A stretch of DNA of 64,000 nt, taken from the NCBI GenBank assembly GCA_029961685.1, contig JARWKL010000012.1:18833227-18897226 (forward strand). The letters run 5' to 3'. The DNA comes from Aristolochia californica. Lineage: Eukaryota; Streptophyta; Magnoliopsida; Piperales; Aristolochiaceae. The notes below the pieces were generated by a model. It searched no databases and was not told where the DNA came from. It worked only from the letters and a program-made list of their open reading frames with translations. Positions 21,901 through 31,459 of the stretch are shown here, one piece after another; the first letter of the stretch is position 1; each line of letters starts with the position of its first letter. The translations under genes were made by a program, and so were the position numbers.

Positions 21901-24690
21901 AAGATCTGCAAAAGCAGAGGCAAAATTACTCTCCTACCACAAATCTAGACAAAAGAGAGTACATTCACCTTTTTTTTTTTTTTGAAAACAAGAAAATACA
22001 GAAATTACAAATAGGGGAGCTTCTCCCTGACAACCAGCGATTGTAGGGTAGCTCCATGTTTAGCAAGCGCATCAGCTACCGAATTTGCGGATCTCAGAAT
22101 GTGAGACCAAATACAAGATAAAAATGAACAAATTTCAATAATCTCCCAAAAAATGTCCCAATGGTGCCACAGGGGAGGGGATGCACGCTCGCACCATCCA
22201 ATGACCACCTTCGAGTCCCCTTCAATATGGAGGCCCTCCAAAAGAAAGACTTCCATCTGTGTTTTTGCAAGCTGGAATTTTTTATATCTATGCTTCAGCT
22301 TGAGAGAGAATTGAGAGACATGAAGTAATGGTATTTATGTAATTGTATTGTCTAAAGTAAATAAGAGTAGAATCATCACATTTCTTAAGTGACTAGTCCT
22401 TTGGTCATTTCGTCAAGGGTATTTCAGACATTAGAGTTGTATTTTATACTTAACAGGTGTTAAGGTTAGATTAAGACCTAATATACAATTCTTCGGAGTT
22501 ATCAAACAGAGGTTTGGTTCCTCTATTTTTTACAAACTCTCTTCGGTTTAAGGCCTTCACTTTCAACAAAACCATAGAGCAAAAAGATGTTTCTCAACTT
22601 CAAAAGACACCATAATCAAAGAAGAAACTCCAAAGAAAGACATTCTCATAGTTGGTAAACTTCTAACAATAAAAAGACAATTTAACTAATTATGTATTAA
22701 AAAAAGGACATGGTTTAGAGGTGATTCAAATCTAATTATTGTGAACAGGTCAAGGCTATACGTGAGTCTTCTAGAAACATTTCCACTTTTAATCACAAGG
22801 ATTAAAATACTTTCAACTCTTCACGTTGTAGCAATCATCGTGATACACACAGATGTAATACAACTTTTACATAAACCAGACACAGATATTTTTAACTTTT
22901 CATCAAAAGAATAGGTGAAGGTGACAATTGACAAGCAGATAAACAGAAATAGAACAGCATATATGACTATGAATAAAAATCACACACACACATACACATA
23001 TTGCAACATTTTACGTATACACACAAGTTATTTTTTTGTAATGTACATTAAAAGATAAAGTGTATGCCATGATTAACAGGCATATAAACAGAAATACAAC
23101 AGCATTCCCGTATATAAACCAAAACTGAATCCTTAGTTCTTGCAATATTACCCATTTACAGTGAATCCTCAGTTCTTGCATTATGACCCATGTACAGTCC
23201 TAAGTCAGATAACTTTGTCAAGAACATTAAACAACAGAGGAAAAGATATGAACATCAGATTATCCACATAACCAACATTCACTGAAATGTTTGACTTTTC
23301 CTCAAGAAAAACCCTTTGATAATGGTACTTGAGTACGCCTTTAGGAACCATGCAGAAATTTAAACATCAAACGAATCCAGATTAGGTTCGATAAATTAAA
23401 TAAGTCAATCCAAATCAATAAACTAAAAAAATTAAATTAGACAAGGTACTCAGAATTAAAATTACTTCATAATGACAATATGAACAATCAATATATTTTG
23501 TCAAAAAAGAAACCATGTACCAGGTCCACAAAATCTCAAAAGAACAAAAAAAAGCAGGAACCCTAAGTTCAAACAGAAAACAGCACTATTGGGAATCATA
23601 TCATCAATATCTTAATAGGGATCAAATTTTCATAGAGGAGTAAAGAGGACGACGTATCAAATTTCAGGTACTGCAATTAAAACAACAGAAGTTTTTACAT
23701 ACTTCAATATTTGAATGGTAGGCATAAAAAAGCAAGATTATATAGCAAGACCTTCAGTTGTTCCTCTCCAACCAAGAAATTTCATCAAAGTAATATCACT
23801 CCCACATTTCCGAACACAAAGTGGAGATGCCCTTAATAGAATCAATCTCATTGCTACATATACTAAGTGAAATGATCCCAAACCCCATCACATTAGAAGA
23901 ACTATATTTCAGAGCAAAAAAAACCAGAAGTGCATAAGTGCTGAGACAACAAAAGGTTTTGAAACGGCTTTCAATGCTCAAATAAAGTTGGCCGTAAATA
24001 CGAAGTAAAACTAGTACATCCTCAATGACAAAATACATTTTTTCGAATGGAAAAAAAAATTGAAATGGCAATGACAGTACATTTCAATAATAAAAATTGC
24101 AAGATTACCTTGTTAGCCGCAATAGGTATTATCTTGAGAGTCTGCGTCTCTTTATCTAAAACCCCTAAGGCGTACGTACAGACCTGAGCAGCAGCAGCTT
24201 CGCCACTATAATTAGTGCCAACAAAATCCACCATTGCTTCTTGAGGACTAACAACAAACTGCAACCGGTTGGAAAATTTTTTGCTTCTAAAAGCCCTAAT
24301 TTTTAGGCTTTCTTCTTCACCCTCGTCGCCGTCAGTGTTTTTAACTTTTTGAGGATCAAAACCAGAAGGAAAATAACCAACAAAAGGAGCAATCTTGTCG
24401 TTAACCTCGCAAAAACTTTCCACATCCACATCTAGTCGTTTCCTCTTCTTTTTCTTCTGGCCCCCAGCCTCTTCGTTCTCTTTTAGGTCTTTGACCTGAG
24501 GGAAACTCATCAAAGGCTCCTCTAAGAATTTCTTCTTCTTCTTCCCGTTCCTTTCCTCTTCCTCCATGTTTATCTGTTTTACTTCGACAGAACTCTCCCT
24601 ATCAGTGTCCAATTGCTGCTGCTGCTGCTTCTTCTTCTTCTTCTCTTTCTTGGCCACTGAGTCTTCCCCCATTTTTGAATTGCCACCCAT
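15921..24690 (-). CDS. RPA49: DNA-directed RNA polymerase I subunit A49/PAF53-like (RPA49)
   Basis: Polymerase I subunit that pairs with the A34.5/PAF49-type partner and supports initiation and elongation on rDNA in the nucleolus. Four coding exons on the minus strand: 24690-24109, 19602-19468, 16777-16442, 16355-15921; 495 aa, all joins in phase 0. Residues 1-95 are a low-complexity Lys/Gln/Glu tail (nucleolar-type). Residues 103-200 hold the dimerisation domain (APFVGYFPSGFDP, VDFVGTNYSGE, CTYALGVLDKETQTLKIIPIAANK) continuing into exon 2 (IFRLDPKLR). Exons 3-4 give the linker and tandem winged-helix part (KAYPLDRIILDGEWNYLLDI, then ISYVLVLTLFADGFES, then ELRPHYEKLGCK), ending RLRRRMRR. The Lys/Gln-rich tail makes it longer than I recall for Arabidopsis. 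Introns 1 (4.5 kb) and 2 (2.7 kb) are filled with transposon debris. It appears intact. The second Met (MGEDSV) is an alternative start. Confidence 0.9.
17264..17335. repeat. Short tandem duplication in A49 intron 2
   Basis: TGTCAGATACAGTATGACAT (with a C/G difference at the first bases) occurs at about 17264 and 17299, about 35 bp apart, each followed by an AT-rich TTTTTAAT/TTTATAAT block. Non-coding. Confidence 0.55.
17610..17965. repeat. GC-rich inverted-repeat island in A49 intron 2
   Basis: An abrupt block rich in CCCTCCC/GGGAGGG in otherwise AT-rich intron DNA. Motifs of the type GGGATGGCAACCCTCCC recur in both orientations: about 17661 (GGATGGCACCCCTCCCC), 17775 (reverse, GGGGAGGGTTGCCATCCC), 17845 (AAAGGGCAACCCCCC) and 17910 (reverse, GGAGGGTGTTATCCCTCC). 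CTTCCCTCCCTGA (17700) and TCAGGGAGGGGAAG (17738) can pair as a stem with a loop of about 25 bases. Open frames run through it on both strands, but they have no ATG/codon logic or family similarity and cross the repeat, so it is not called coding. It looks like a degenerate minisatellite or small foldback element. Confidence 0.6.
18340..19070. other. Extremely AT-rich stretch in A49 intron 2
   Basis: About 730 bp made almost only of A and T with recurring TTTAAATTATT/TAATAATAAT words. No coding capacity or inverted-repeat ends recognised. Confidence 0.6.
20247..20870 (-). mobile_element. Copia RNase H relic with in-frame tandem duplication (A49 intron 1)
   Basis: The minus-strand frame of 204 codons carries the C-terminal Ty1-copia RNase H signature: FVTWKSKKQVVVA (usual VSWRSKKQ..VA), KYRAVSNMYCDV, SYNQAAMYIV (usual DNQAAI.IA), FHSQTKYIEADCTFI (usual FHERTKHIEVDCHFIRE) and a tail GKISSPYV...DFFIKAL. 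The segment from VEFLFF to DCTFI is present twice in tandem, 135 bp each, keeping the frame open. No LTR or other pol domain is attached. It is antisense to nothing: it lies on the same strand as the host gene, within intron 1. Confidence 0.85.
20341..20610. repeat. 135-bp tandem duplication (two copies, 45 codons)
   Basis: ATGAAAGTGCAGTCAGCCTC starts at 20341 and again at 20476. The two copies differ by only a couple of bases (for example GCCAAC/GCTAAC), so the duplication is recent relative to the decay of the surrounding copia fragment. The period is a multiple of three. Confidence 0.9.
20930..21960 (-). mobile_element. Decayed LINE 3' portion (reverse-transcriptase zinc-binding region)
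   Basis: On the minus strand around 21620-21430, frames with stops read PTPKISHFLWCAVTGKILTI, then ENMFEDQNCNLCGNELENIDHLF. This is the zf-RVT segment that follows the reverse transcriptase in plant LINEs (pattern P.KI..FLW, C..C..E..DHLF). Flanking sequence towards 20930 resembles the downstream part but is too decayed to delimit. Many stops and shifts. Confidence 0.6.
21970..22258 (-). mobile_element. 5'-truncated LINE 3' end: RNase H domain plus poly(A)
   Basis: The minus strand 22256-22005 encodes HIEGDSKVVIGWCERASPP, WSHILRSANSVADALAKHG and a short tail, the C-terminal RNase H (RVT_3) domain of plant LINEs. It is followed by about 30 bases of 3'UTR and an A15 tract (T run at 21970-21985 on the plus strand). 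This is a typical short, 5'-truncated insertion, much better preserved than the neighbouring LINE relic. No target-site duplication could be identified. Confidence 0.85.
22259..22560 (-). mobile_element. Possible LTR/leader remnant of an LTR retrotransposon
   Basis: On the minus strand the sequence ends in CTCAAGCTGAAGCATAGATA...TCCAGCTTGCAAAAAC, which resembles the LTR-leader end of some plant copia elements. It directly abuts the truncated LINE at 22258. No second LTR or primer-binding site is seen, so this is tentative. Confidence 0.25.
22561..24108. other. Remainder of A49 intron 1, no element recognised
   Basis: AT-rich intron sequence. It includes a short tandem duplication near 23127-23200 (CAGTTCTTGCA/TAGTTCTTGCA units about 37 bp apart) and a CACACACACATACACA microsatellite near 22980. 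No coding similarity found. Confidence 0.5.
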
Positions 24691-24695
24691 TAGGT

Positions 24696-24819
24696 CTATT
24701 GAACAAAATTAGAGAAAAAAAGCACATCAAACTCCTTCTCGCCCCAACACATAAAACAACAATGCAAAATAACGTAGATTTTCTAAATAAGTCTTAAAGT
24801 GGAGAGAAACATCGCTTAC
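24696..24819 (-). other. Probable 5'UTR intron of the A49 gene
   Basis: Minus strand: donor CG|GTAAGCG at 24819 and acceptor TTCAATAG ending at 24696, five bases before the ATG (24690-24688). Upstream sequence (24820-24900) would be the non-coding first exon. Inferred from splice-site quality only. Confidence 0.5.
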
Positions 24820-24899
24820 CGATTTCAACGGAAACAGTTTCGCTAGGGGCGAAGTGCCGATCTTAGGTAAAACAAGTTGAAAAACCCACGACGAAGAGA

Positions 24900-27480
24900 T
24901 GGTTTAATTGATTCGGCGGAACAGAGCTTTTTCTTTTTCCTTCTCTGTTAGAAAGGGATCGCGATATGAACTGAGCGTTTTACATGATTGTGGGGTTTTG
25001 GAGGACAGTGGAGCCCGACATTTTCCGGGATATGGCCGGAATTCAATTTTTAATATAATTTTAAATTCATATGATTTTCTACCTTACTTCAAAAGAGTTA
25101 TTTGTTATAGTAACTCTATCGTCTTGTTTTTTTTAAACATTTCATACATTAAAATCATAATGGAAGGTCAAAATGGGGGCTTACAAGCTCAATTCATCAA
25201 ATTCCCAAGAGCTTTTATTTTAAAATCTTTGATATGTCAGCTTAAATTTATGCTAAAATCAATCCTAATTGTTAGATCATATTCCATTGTCTAACAATTC
25301 TATCCAATCTTTGATTTTCAAATCACATGATGGTTGAGTTGATTTTCATATGTTAAGCAATTTAGAACTCTTGTTCTTAGATCATTATTTGTTATCATTT
25401 TTAGCACGTGTTAAAAGTGATGTTTCTATGTTGTAGAGTCAGTTGCAATCATCCATGAACTGGTCTTGAACATTGAATTTCAAATCCTTTGTTTGATCGT
25501 ATTACTCCAAAGAAAACCAACGAGCACATGACTCTTTATTTTCAAATATTTAAGAGTGCTTGTTGATTTTCAATTGAAGTTGTGCCTTGTATTTTAAAAT
25601 CATTGGTGAAGTTCAGCAAAATCATTTTAGGTCGTTATTCCAAACAAATATTTGTTTTAGGTTTGTTTAAAAATTGAGTTTATATTTTGAAATATTTATT
25701 TGAGTTTGCAAGTTGTACTTGGAATTTGAAATACATTGCGTTGAATTTCTAAAAAAGATAAATACTTAAATGACTTTATGTAATTCGATTATAATGATCT
25801 TCTATTTATAATACAGTAAACAAGCATAATCCAATTACAATTAAACTACATTTATCCTAACTATACCCAAAGTTGAACACTAAAAAATAAGTCTTAGAAC
25901 AATCGAACAATTGAACATATATAAAAGACTAGCATAACTAAAACGTTTAACTGAGACCCTTATGTGATAACTCATTTTGTGATACTCCTGTACGATTCCA
26001 CCATATTAATTCTAGCGTTGTGAGACTACTTATTGTGAGTGCCATATAAGACTCCACCATAATGTTCTTCAACAAATTGAATTTGTATACGCTAATTGTT
26101 TATTATTTTGGTGGTTATATAAGAATGGCGTAATTTTTGTTTGAGTTTTGATTGTAGAATTAGCCTATTTGAGAAGCATTGTATGTATTTTGAACTATAA
26201 GCAAATAACCCTCGTATCATGAACTCACTTAATTAGAACTTGCGGATTGAGGTATAGTATTTTGCTAAAAAACCCAAGTATGGGTCTAGGCCTGAGAAGC
26301 CTAGTTTGTTAAAAAAACATCTCCAACATCTAGACTTGATAAGCCTAATTTGGTGTTGAAAATTCTAGGTGTGGATCTAGGCTAGAGAAACCTGGTTACT
26401 TGTTTAAAATCCTAAGTATGGGGTAGGCAAGTGTGCCTATTGTATTGGAAGTTTTTATGTAAGTGAGCATTCTAAATTGGCTAGTGTGACCAATTGAGTG
26501 GCATAAATCCTTGTGAGGGTAGTTAATGTCATTTGTCTCTACCTGGCTATTTGAAATAGATGTCATTTGGCAATTTATTATAGTGAATTCAACTCCAACG
26601 TGTAAAACACTTTGGGAGTGAACATAACAACCAAAGTTTGGGTTGTGAATCACTACAAATCTTAGTATGTTGATTGTGTAATTATTCTTATTCACATTTT
26701 ACCTTAGTTACAAATCAAATTACAACTAGATTTTTTTTTTTTAAAACAGGAAGATCACATAACCCGAGAAAAAAAAATTGACACTAGTATACGCAAACTT
26801 ATTCACCTCTCCAAGTTTTTCATTTCCAAGACTTAAAAGTTATTTTAATAGTTTAAATAATAACAAATTTTGTCATTATAAAAATATTGAATAATTTGAT
26901 CAAATTTGTAGCCTGAGTGGGTGCATCACCTAGTTTGCAAGGCTATTATTATAGCTCACTGTGGCCAAAAATAACTTTGTTGTTTGTTTTTGTTTACACA
27001 TTTTTCAAGTGACCTCTTATTTATTGCAAGTTAATTAACCTTTTACTAGTTACAACTATTTCTCTCAACTTTGTAATTGATATTATATCATCTTTCTTGT
27101 TTCCAACACCTACTTCATCCATTTTGTAGCAATCATTTTTGTTACATACAGAAGATGCTTCTTTAGAGATATTATCGAATGCTTCATCTACTCTTTCAAT
27201 TCCATGTACAAATCTTGAATCCCAACAAACAAAAACTTACATCAGTTACACTTTAAAGTCATTATTATCTATCTCAACCATGCATGAACGCTTAAATGAT
27301 TGATCATTTTAAATTTAGTTTGATGGTCTTTGTCTCTAATGTGATGAAAATTTATGGCAAGAAACAACCTCCTCTCTTCTTGAAATATACCATAGATGAT
27401 AAGTGTACATAAACAAATCTTGCTTCAACAACAAGCAAGGTATAAGCAACATTGATGTGTTTTCAATCGATTTCTTCTTC
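24900..27480. other. AT-rich intergenic region, no gene seen
   Basis: Upstream of the A49 gene. An open frame at 24908-25294 has no family resemblance. At 26285, 26329 and 26376 a degenerate unit of about 45 bp (TCTAGGC.TGAGAAGCCTA) occurs three times. Nothing else was supported. Confidence 0.45.
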
Positions 27481-27499
27481 TTCCTCTTTTTCTTAGTAT

Positions 27500-27860
27500 G
27501 AAATACTTAAATCAACATGGTATTAGAGTTGTGATTTCAGGATTCCAATTATTTATTCAAATTATGATTCATAAAAAACTGAGCGATACGGAGTTGCATT
27601 TTTTTTTTACAATGCCCGAATTGAAGGATGAACATATCACCTCTTTTGTTGTTGCTAAACTACTGCTGGTATCGGTACTATTGGTTGGTATCTGTTGCTA
27701 ATTACTACTATTATCTGGTACTATTGCTTATTGTTATGCATGCTCATATATCATTTTTCCTCCTATATCATCTACTCACCACCTGCTCATCTGCTGCCTG
27801 AGTTCCATTTTTCATCCTATATCATCTACTCACCATCTGCTCATCTGTTATTAGTACACT
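27500..27860 (+). mobile_element. Possible decayed copia LTR end, primer-binding site and leader
   Basis: At 27516-27531 AACATGGTATTAGAGTTG matches an LTR end (..CA) followed by a mutated tRNA-Met primer-binding site (TGGTATCAGAG with one change). Downstream there is a short tandem duplication of 54 bp (27752 and 27806, shared TCCTATATCATCTACTCACC; second copy begins TCATCC). No gag frame or second LTR could be matched, so the element is at best a remnant. Confidence 0.35.
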
Positions 27861-27879
27861 TCTGCAACACTAATTGAGT

Positions 27880-29260
27880 TGGAAATCATGCACATAGCTG
27901 TTGCATAAATCATACTGCCATTTGCATACTTGGTTATGTTGGTAAAGTTTGGATTTTTCTCCTTTCTCTCTCTCTCTATGGGAACCTACGTTAAGTGATT
28001 CCCAATTATTAAGTTTGAAGAATAGCATAACATAGCACAGGGTCATCCAACGACTTCATCTACAGATTTTGAACCTATGCGGACATAAATTCGAGTTTGA
28101 TGTCTTGAGTCCGCTATTACAAATCCAACATGATACTTACATGTTTTTGTTCCTACCAAAAGATGTTACCCTGAGATTGATTGTTGGTACCAAATCGATC
28201 GTGGTATCTTGGGTTTTGTCTCAATAGGGAAGTATAAGCCTTGATGGATTGCTCTCATTGTTGAAATTTTTTCTTGTCACTACAAAGGCATGAAAACTTG
28301 CCACCTTGAAGATTATACATTTCTTTGGGATGCTGCTATTTTTCTCATAAAATCACGATATTTGTTTTGCTTCAGTGTTGTTAACAACAGGATTTACGTT
28401 CGAATTGCCATTTTTTTTGGACATCCCTACATTGTGCAAAGATCAAAGCGTGATTAAAGTTTCGTTGTCAGTGACAACTTCAGCTTCAATTAAACACAAG
28501 ATTTATCCTCTTTGACAACAAGAACGATCTACTTCATATCAACTTTGTATGATACATCATGGATGACCATGTTTAACGTCATCTACATGAAATACTTATC
28601 TTGTTTTGCTTTAATATGCCAGTGCAAAAGGGTTATCGGTGCACTAGGTGTGTGATATGTTAATGCTATTGAACAACTCATCCATCTTGATGTCTTATCT
28701 TTGCTTGCTTACATCAAACCATCAACTTTGAAGCACACACACAAGATTGTTGTGCAAATAGCACAACTCTATAATCACAAATACCACCCCATAATAGTTG
28801 ATATTATTATCTTCATAGTACCCCTTGACCACAACACCGCTATTTTGAGTTATTCGGTGTGCTTTGAGTTGCTCAATATGGATTTGGATACCACTTATTA
28901 TGCAGTTTGACTAACTATGATGTGCGATAGGGCCAAAACTAAGGTCATAAATATCACTATGTCTATTACGATATCCTTGGTACTCTAATGTCTTAACCTA
29001 TGTTAGAAAGATAAATATAATTAGATATGATCATAATAATAACATACAATAAAACTATTTTTTTATTTTTTATACCATAGGATTAACATATGACATACCT
29101 TATTTTTTAATCATTTAGGAAATAGTGCCTTGTGTTATCTGTCCACGTTTGGCACTCAATCACGAGAAAAAAGTTCTCTGTGTTTGTTATATATCACATA
29201 CATTACAATAATAAGTATTTACAATATATAAAATCCTACACATACTTACAAGTTCATAGA
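27880..29260. other. Unclassified, probably transposon-derived DNA
   Basis: Only short broken frames (for example 28701-28910, plus). It lies between the possible copia leader and the CACTA relic and may belong to either. No recognised domain. Confidence 0.35.
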
Positions 29261-29269
29261 TTGAGGTAA

Positions 29270-30770
29270 ATTGCTTACATGAGATATTCTCCAATCTTTT
29301 TGAAAATTGACAATACAACCCAAATAATCTTGTTGTACTCATATGTGGCTATCATCAACTCTCTACTGCCACCTAACTCGCACGTTGTGTGTGAGAATAC
29401 TGACATTTTATTCTTCATACACCTAGGATCCCTATCATAATTTTGATTATGCCGGATGAAATTGGTTTCCACCCCATCAAAGTATATTGAGTAAATGCTA
29501 ATGCTTCATTATCAATAGATAGTTTAACAATGAAGCCTTAGGTCGAGTTCTCTTTCGTACTATATTTTTTAACTTTCATAAAAATCTATTTGGATTCAAC
29601 TAGTTAGGACAAACATGATAAAATTATGACACACACAACTTTATGGTAAAGAAATTTCATTACTGTTAAATTGGGTACATCCATTGATATTGCACTAGAT
29701 TAGACAATAGTGACTCTTGTCGTAAGTGAATTGTTAGATGCACTATAACATCAAAGAATACAAGTGGAAAAAATTATTTTAATTAAGATAATATCATATA
29801 AAAGACACTTTGTACCCTTTTCAAGTTGTTAACCTTTACCGTTTTGAAGCACGACTCCATAAAAAGTAAACCCAAATAGATGATAGGAGCCAAGCATAAA
29901 TCAGCATCTTCTAGTCCAACGACACTATGTATGATGTTGTAGGATTGAAAGTCTCGTCATCATCATTCATCAAGTGCTACTTTTTCCTAATTCACATTTC
30001 TTCTAGGTCAAACATGGTATTGTAAGAGTCTTGATTTGCCACATATCCTTAACGTTGTGCTCGACATGATACTACCACAAATGTTATTTTCAATGTACAT
30101 AGAAGGATTTGCCACATATCCTTTTGTACCCCATTCGGACAACAAGTCATATGTCTTGAAATCATTTATAGTCCAAAACAACGTGAAACATTTCTCCTAT
30201 TAATGCATCATATGTTTGCACACTTTCATTCTATAATTCTTTCAAGTCATCCATCAATAGTTGCAAATAGATATTGATATTATTTCTTGGCGATTTGGGA
30301 CATGGATTATGTAAGTTCATGATGAAGTAAGGGTTCTTCATACACTTCTACTAAGAAAAAATTATATGGCATCAAAATTACTGAGCAAATGTTGTATAAT
30401 GTGCTCATGTTACTACACAAATTAAAATCATTTGTGGCGAGTCCAAAACATACATTTTATGGATCGCTCACAAATCACAAATACTCTCTGTTTAATTTAC
30501 GCAATTCTCTTGAGTCTGCTAGACGTCTACTCCTATAGATGGCGCAATACCTTGAGGCATTAATTTCCACTAGATTGTGTATACCTTGATTCACCACACT
30601 GAGAACACTTGTTTACGATCTTATACCCTAAGTCATGCAACAAAATTTTGGCCTCATAATAATTTTGAAAACGACTTTCACAGTAAGATAACGTTTCTTT
30701 AAACAATAATGAGATTATTTTATTCATTGCTTTATTGCTTATATTGCTCGTTGTCTTAATATTAATCAAC
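29270..30770 (-). mobile_element. CACTA (En/Spm, TNP2-like) transposase relic
   Basis: Read on the minus strand from 30769: LLFKETLSYCESRFQNYYEAK, LLHDLGYKIVN and CSQCGESRYT match the TNP2 start (LPKSYYEAKK.L.DLGL, then C..CG.SRY). Around 30180-30100 TLFWTINDFKTYDLLSEWGT matches the transposase core (WTINDFPAYG.LSGWSTKG). Around 29570-29400 KNIVRKRTRPKASLLNYL and later residues match the DUF4218 tail (RN..RPE.S..E.Y). The order is collinear with TNP2 but every block is separated by stops and shifts. Terminal CACTA repeats were not found. Confidence 0.75.
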
Positions 30771-31459
30771 CTATAAAAAATTTCAACTTAGAAAAACTCT
30801 AACAATTGGAATATAACTCTTTGTTTCTATCTACGAACAGCTTCGTAAACTTATATATGCCATCGATCCATCTTATTGTGGTATATATCATTTTTTACCT
30901 TGTTTATTGACCTATAATACATATACGCAATTAATTTTACCTTTTTTATAAAATAAAAATTACTGAGTGAGACAAACGTTGCAAGATAATTATAAAAAAA
31001 AAGAGTACAAATTATTAGAATTAAATTTAAATAATTAAAATTTAAATTTCCCTTGTTGATGTTAATTTGTTATTTTCTTAAATTTATTAAAATTTAATGG
31101 AAAATTAAATAAATAAAAAAAATTATAAAAGATAATGAAATAAAGGATATTTTAATAAATAATTTAACTTCTTTTTGCATTCTTGAGTCGGGCTTCATAA
31201 ATCTTCAAAACAAACCAGAAGGTGAATGTAATTTACCATTCGGCCTTCCCCTAAAAAACAGAAAAATGGAGAAAAAGAAAGGCAGTTCCTTCCTGCGCGT
31301 GGCTTCTGGAAGGAGATAGCTGGAGGAAACAAACCATCTCAAACAGAGAAGTCACTTTGCCCCTGATTATTGGGCGCGCATCACTAATCGGTGGAAAGTT
31401 TTGTTTCCGCTGTTGGGCTTGAAGTTTGGACTGACTTTCTCCTGCCTCCTCTCGTATTC

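Noticed and set aside
24908..25294. 128-codon open frame divergent from A49
   Set aside because: No conserved motif; it becomes an AT-rich Ile/Leu/Phe translation and overlaps the probable A49 5' region.
31391..31459. Longer N-terminus for MIC10
   Set aside because: Open but without an ATG; the family begins at the MAEDK... methionine.
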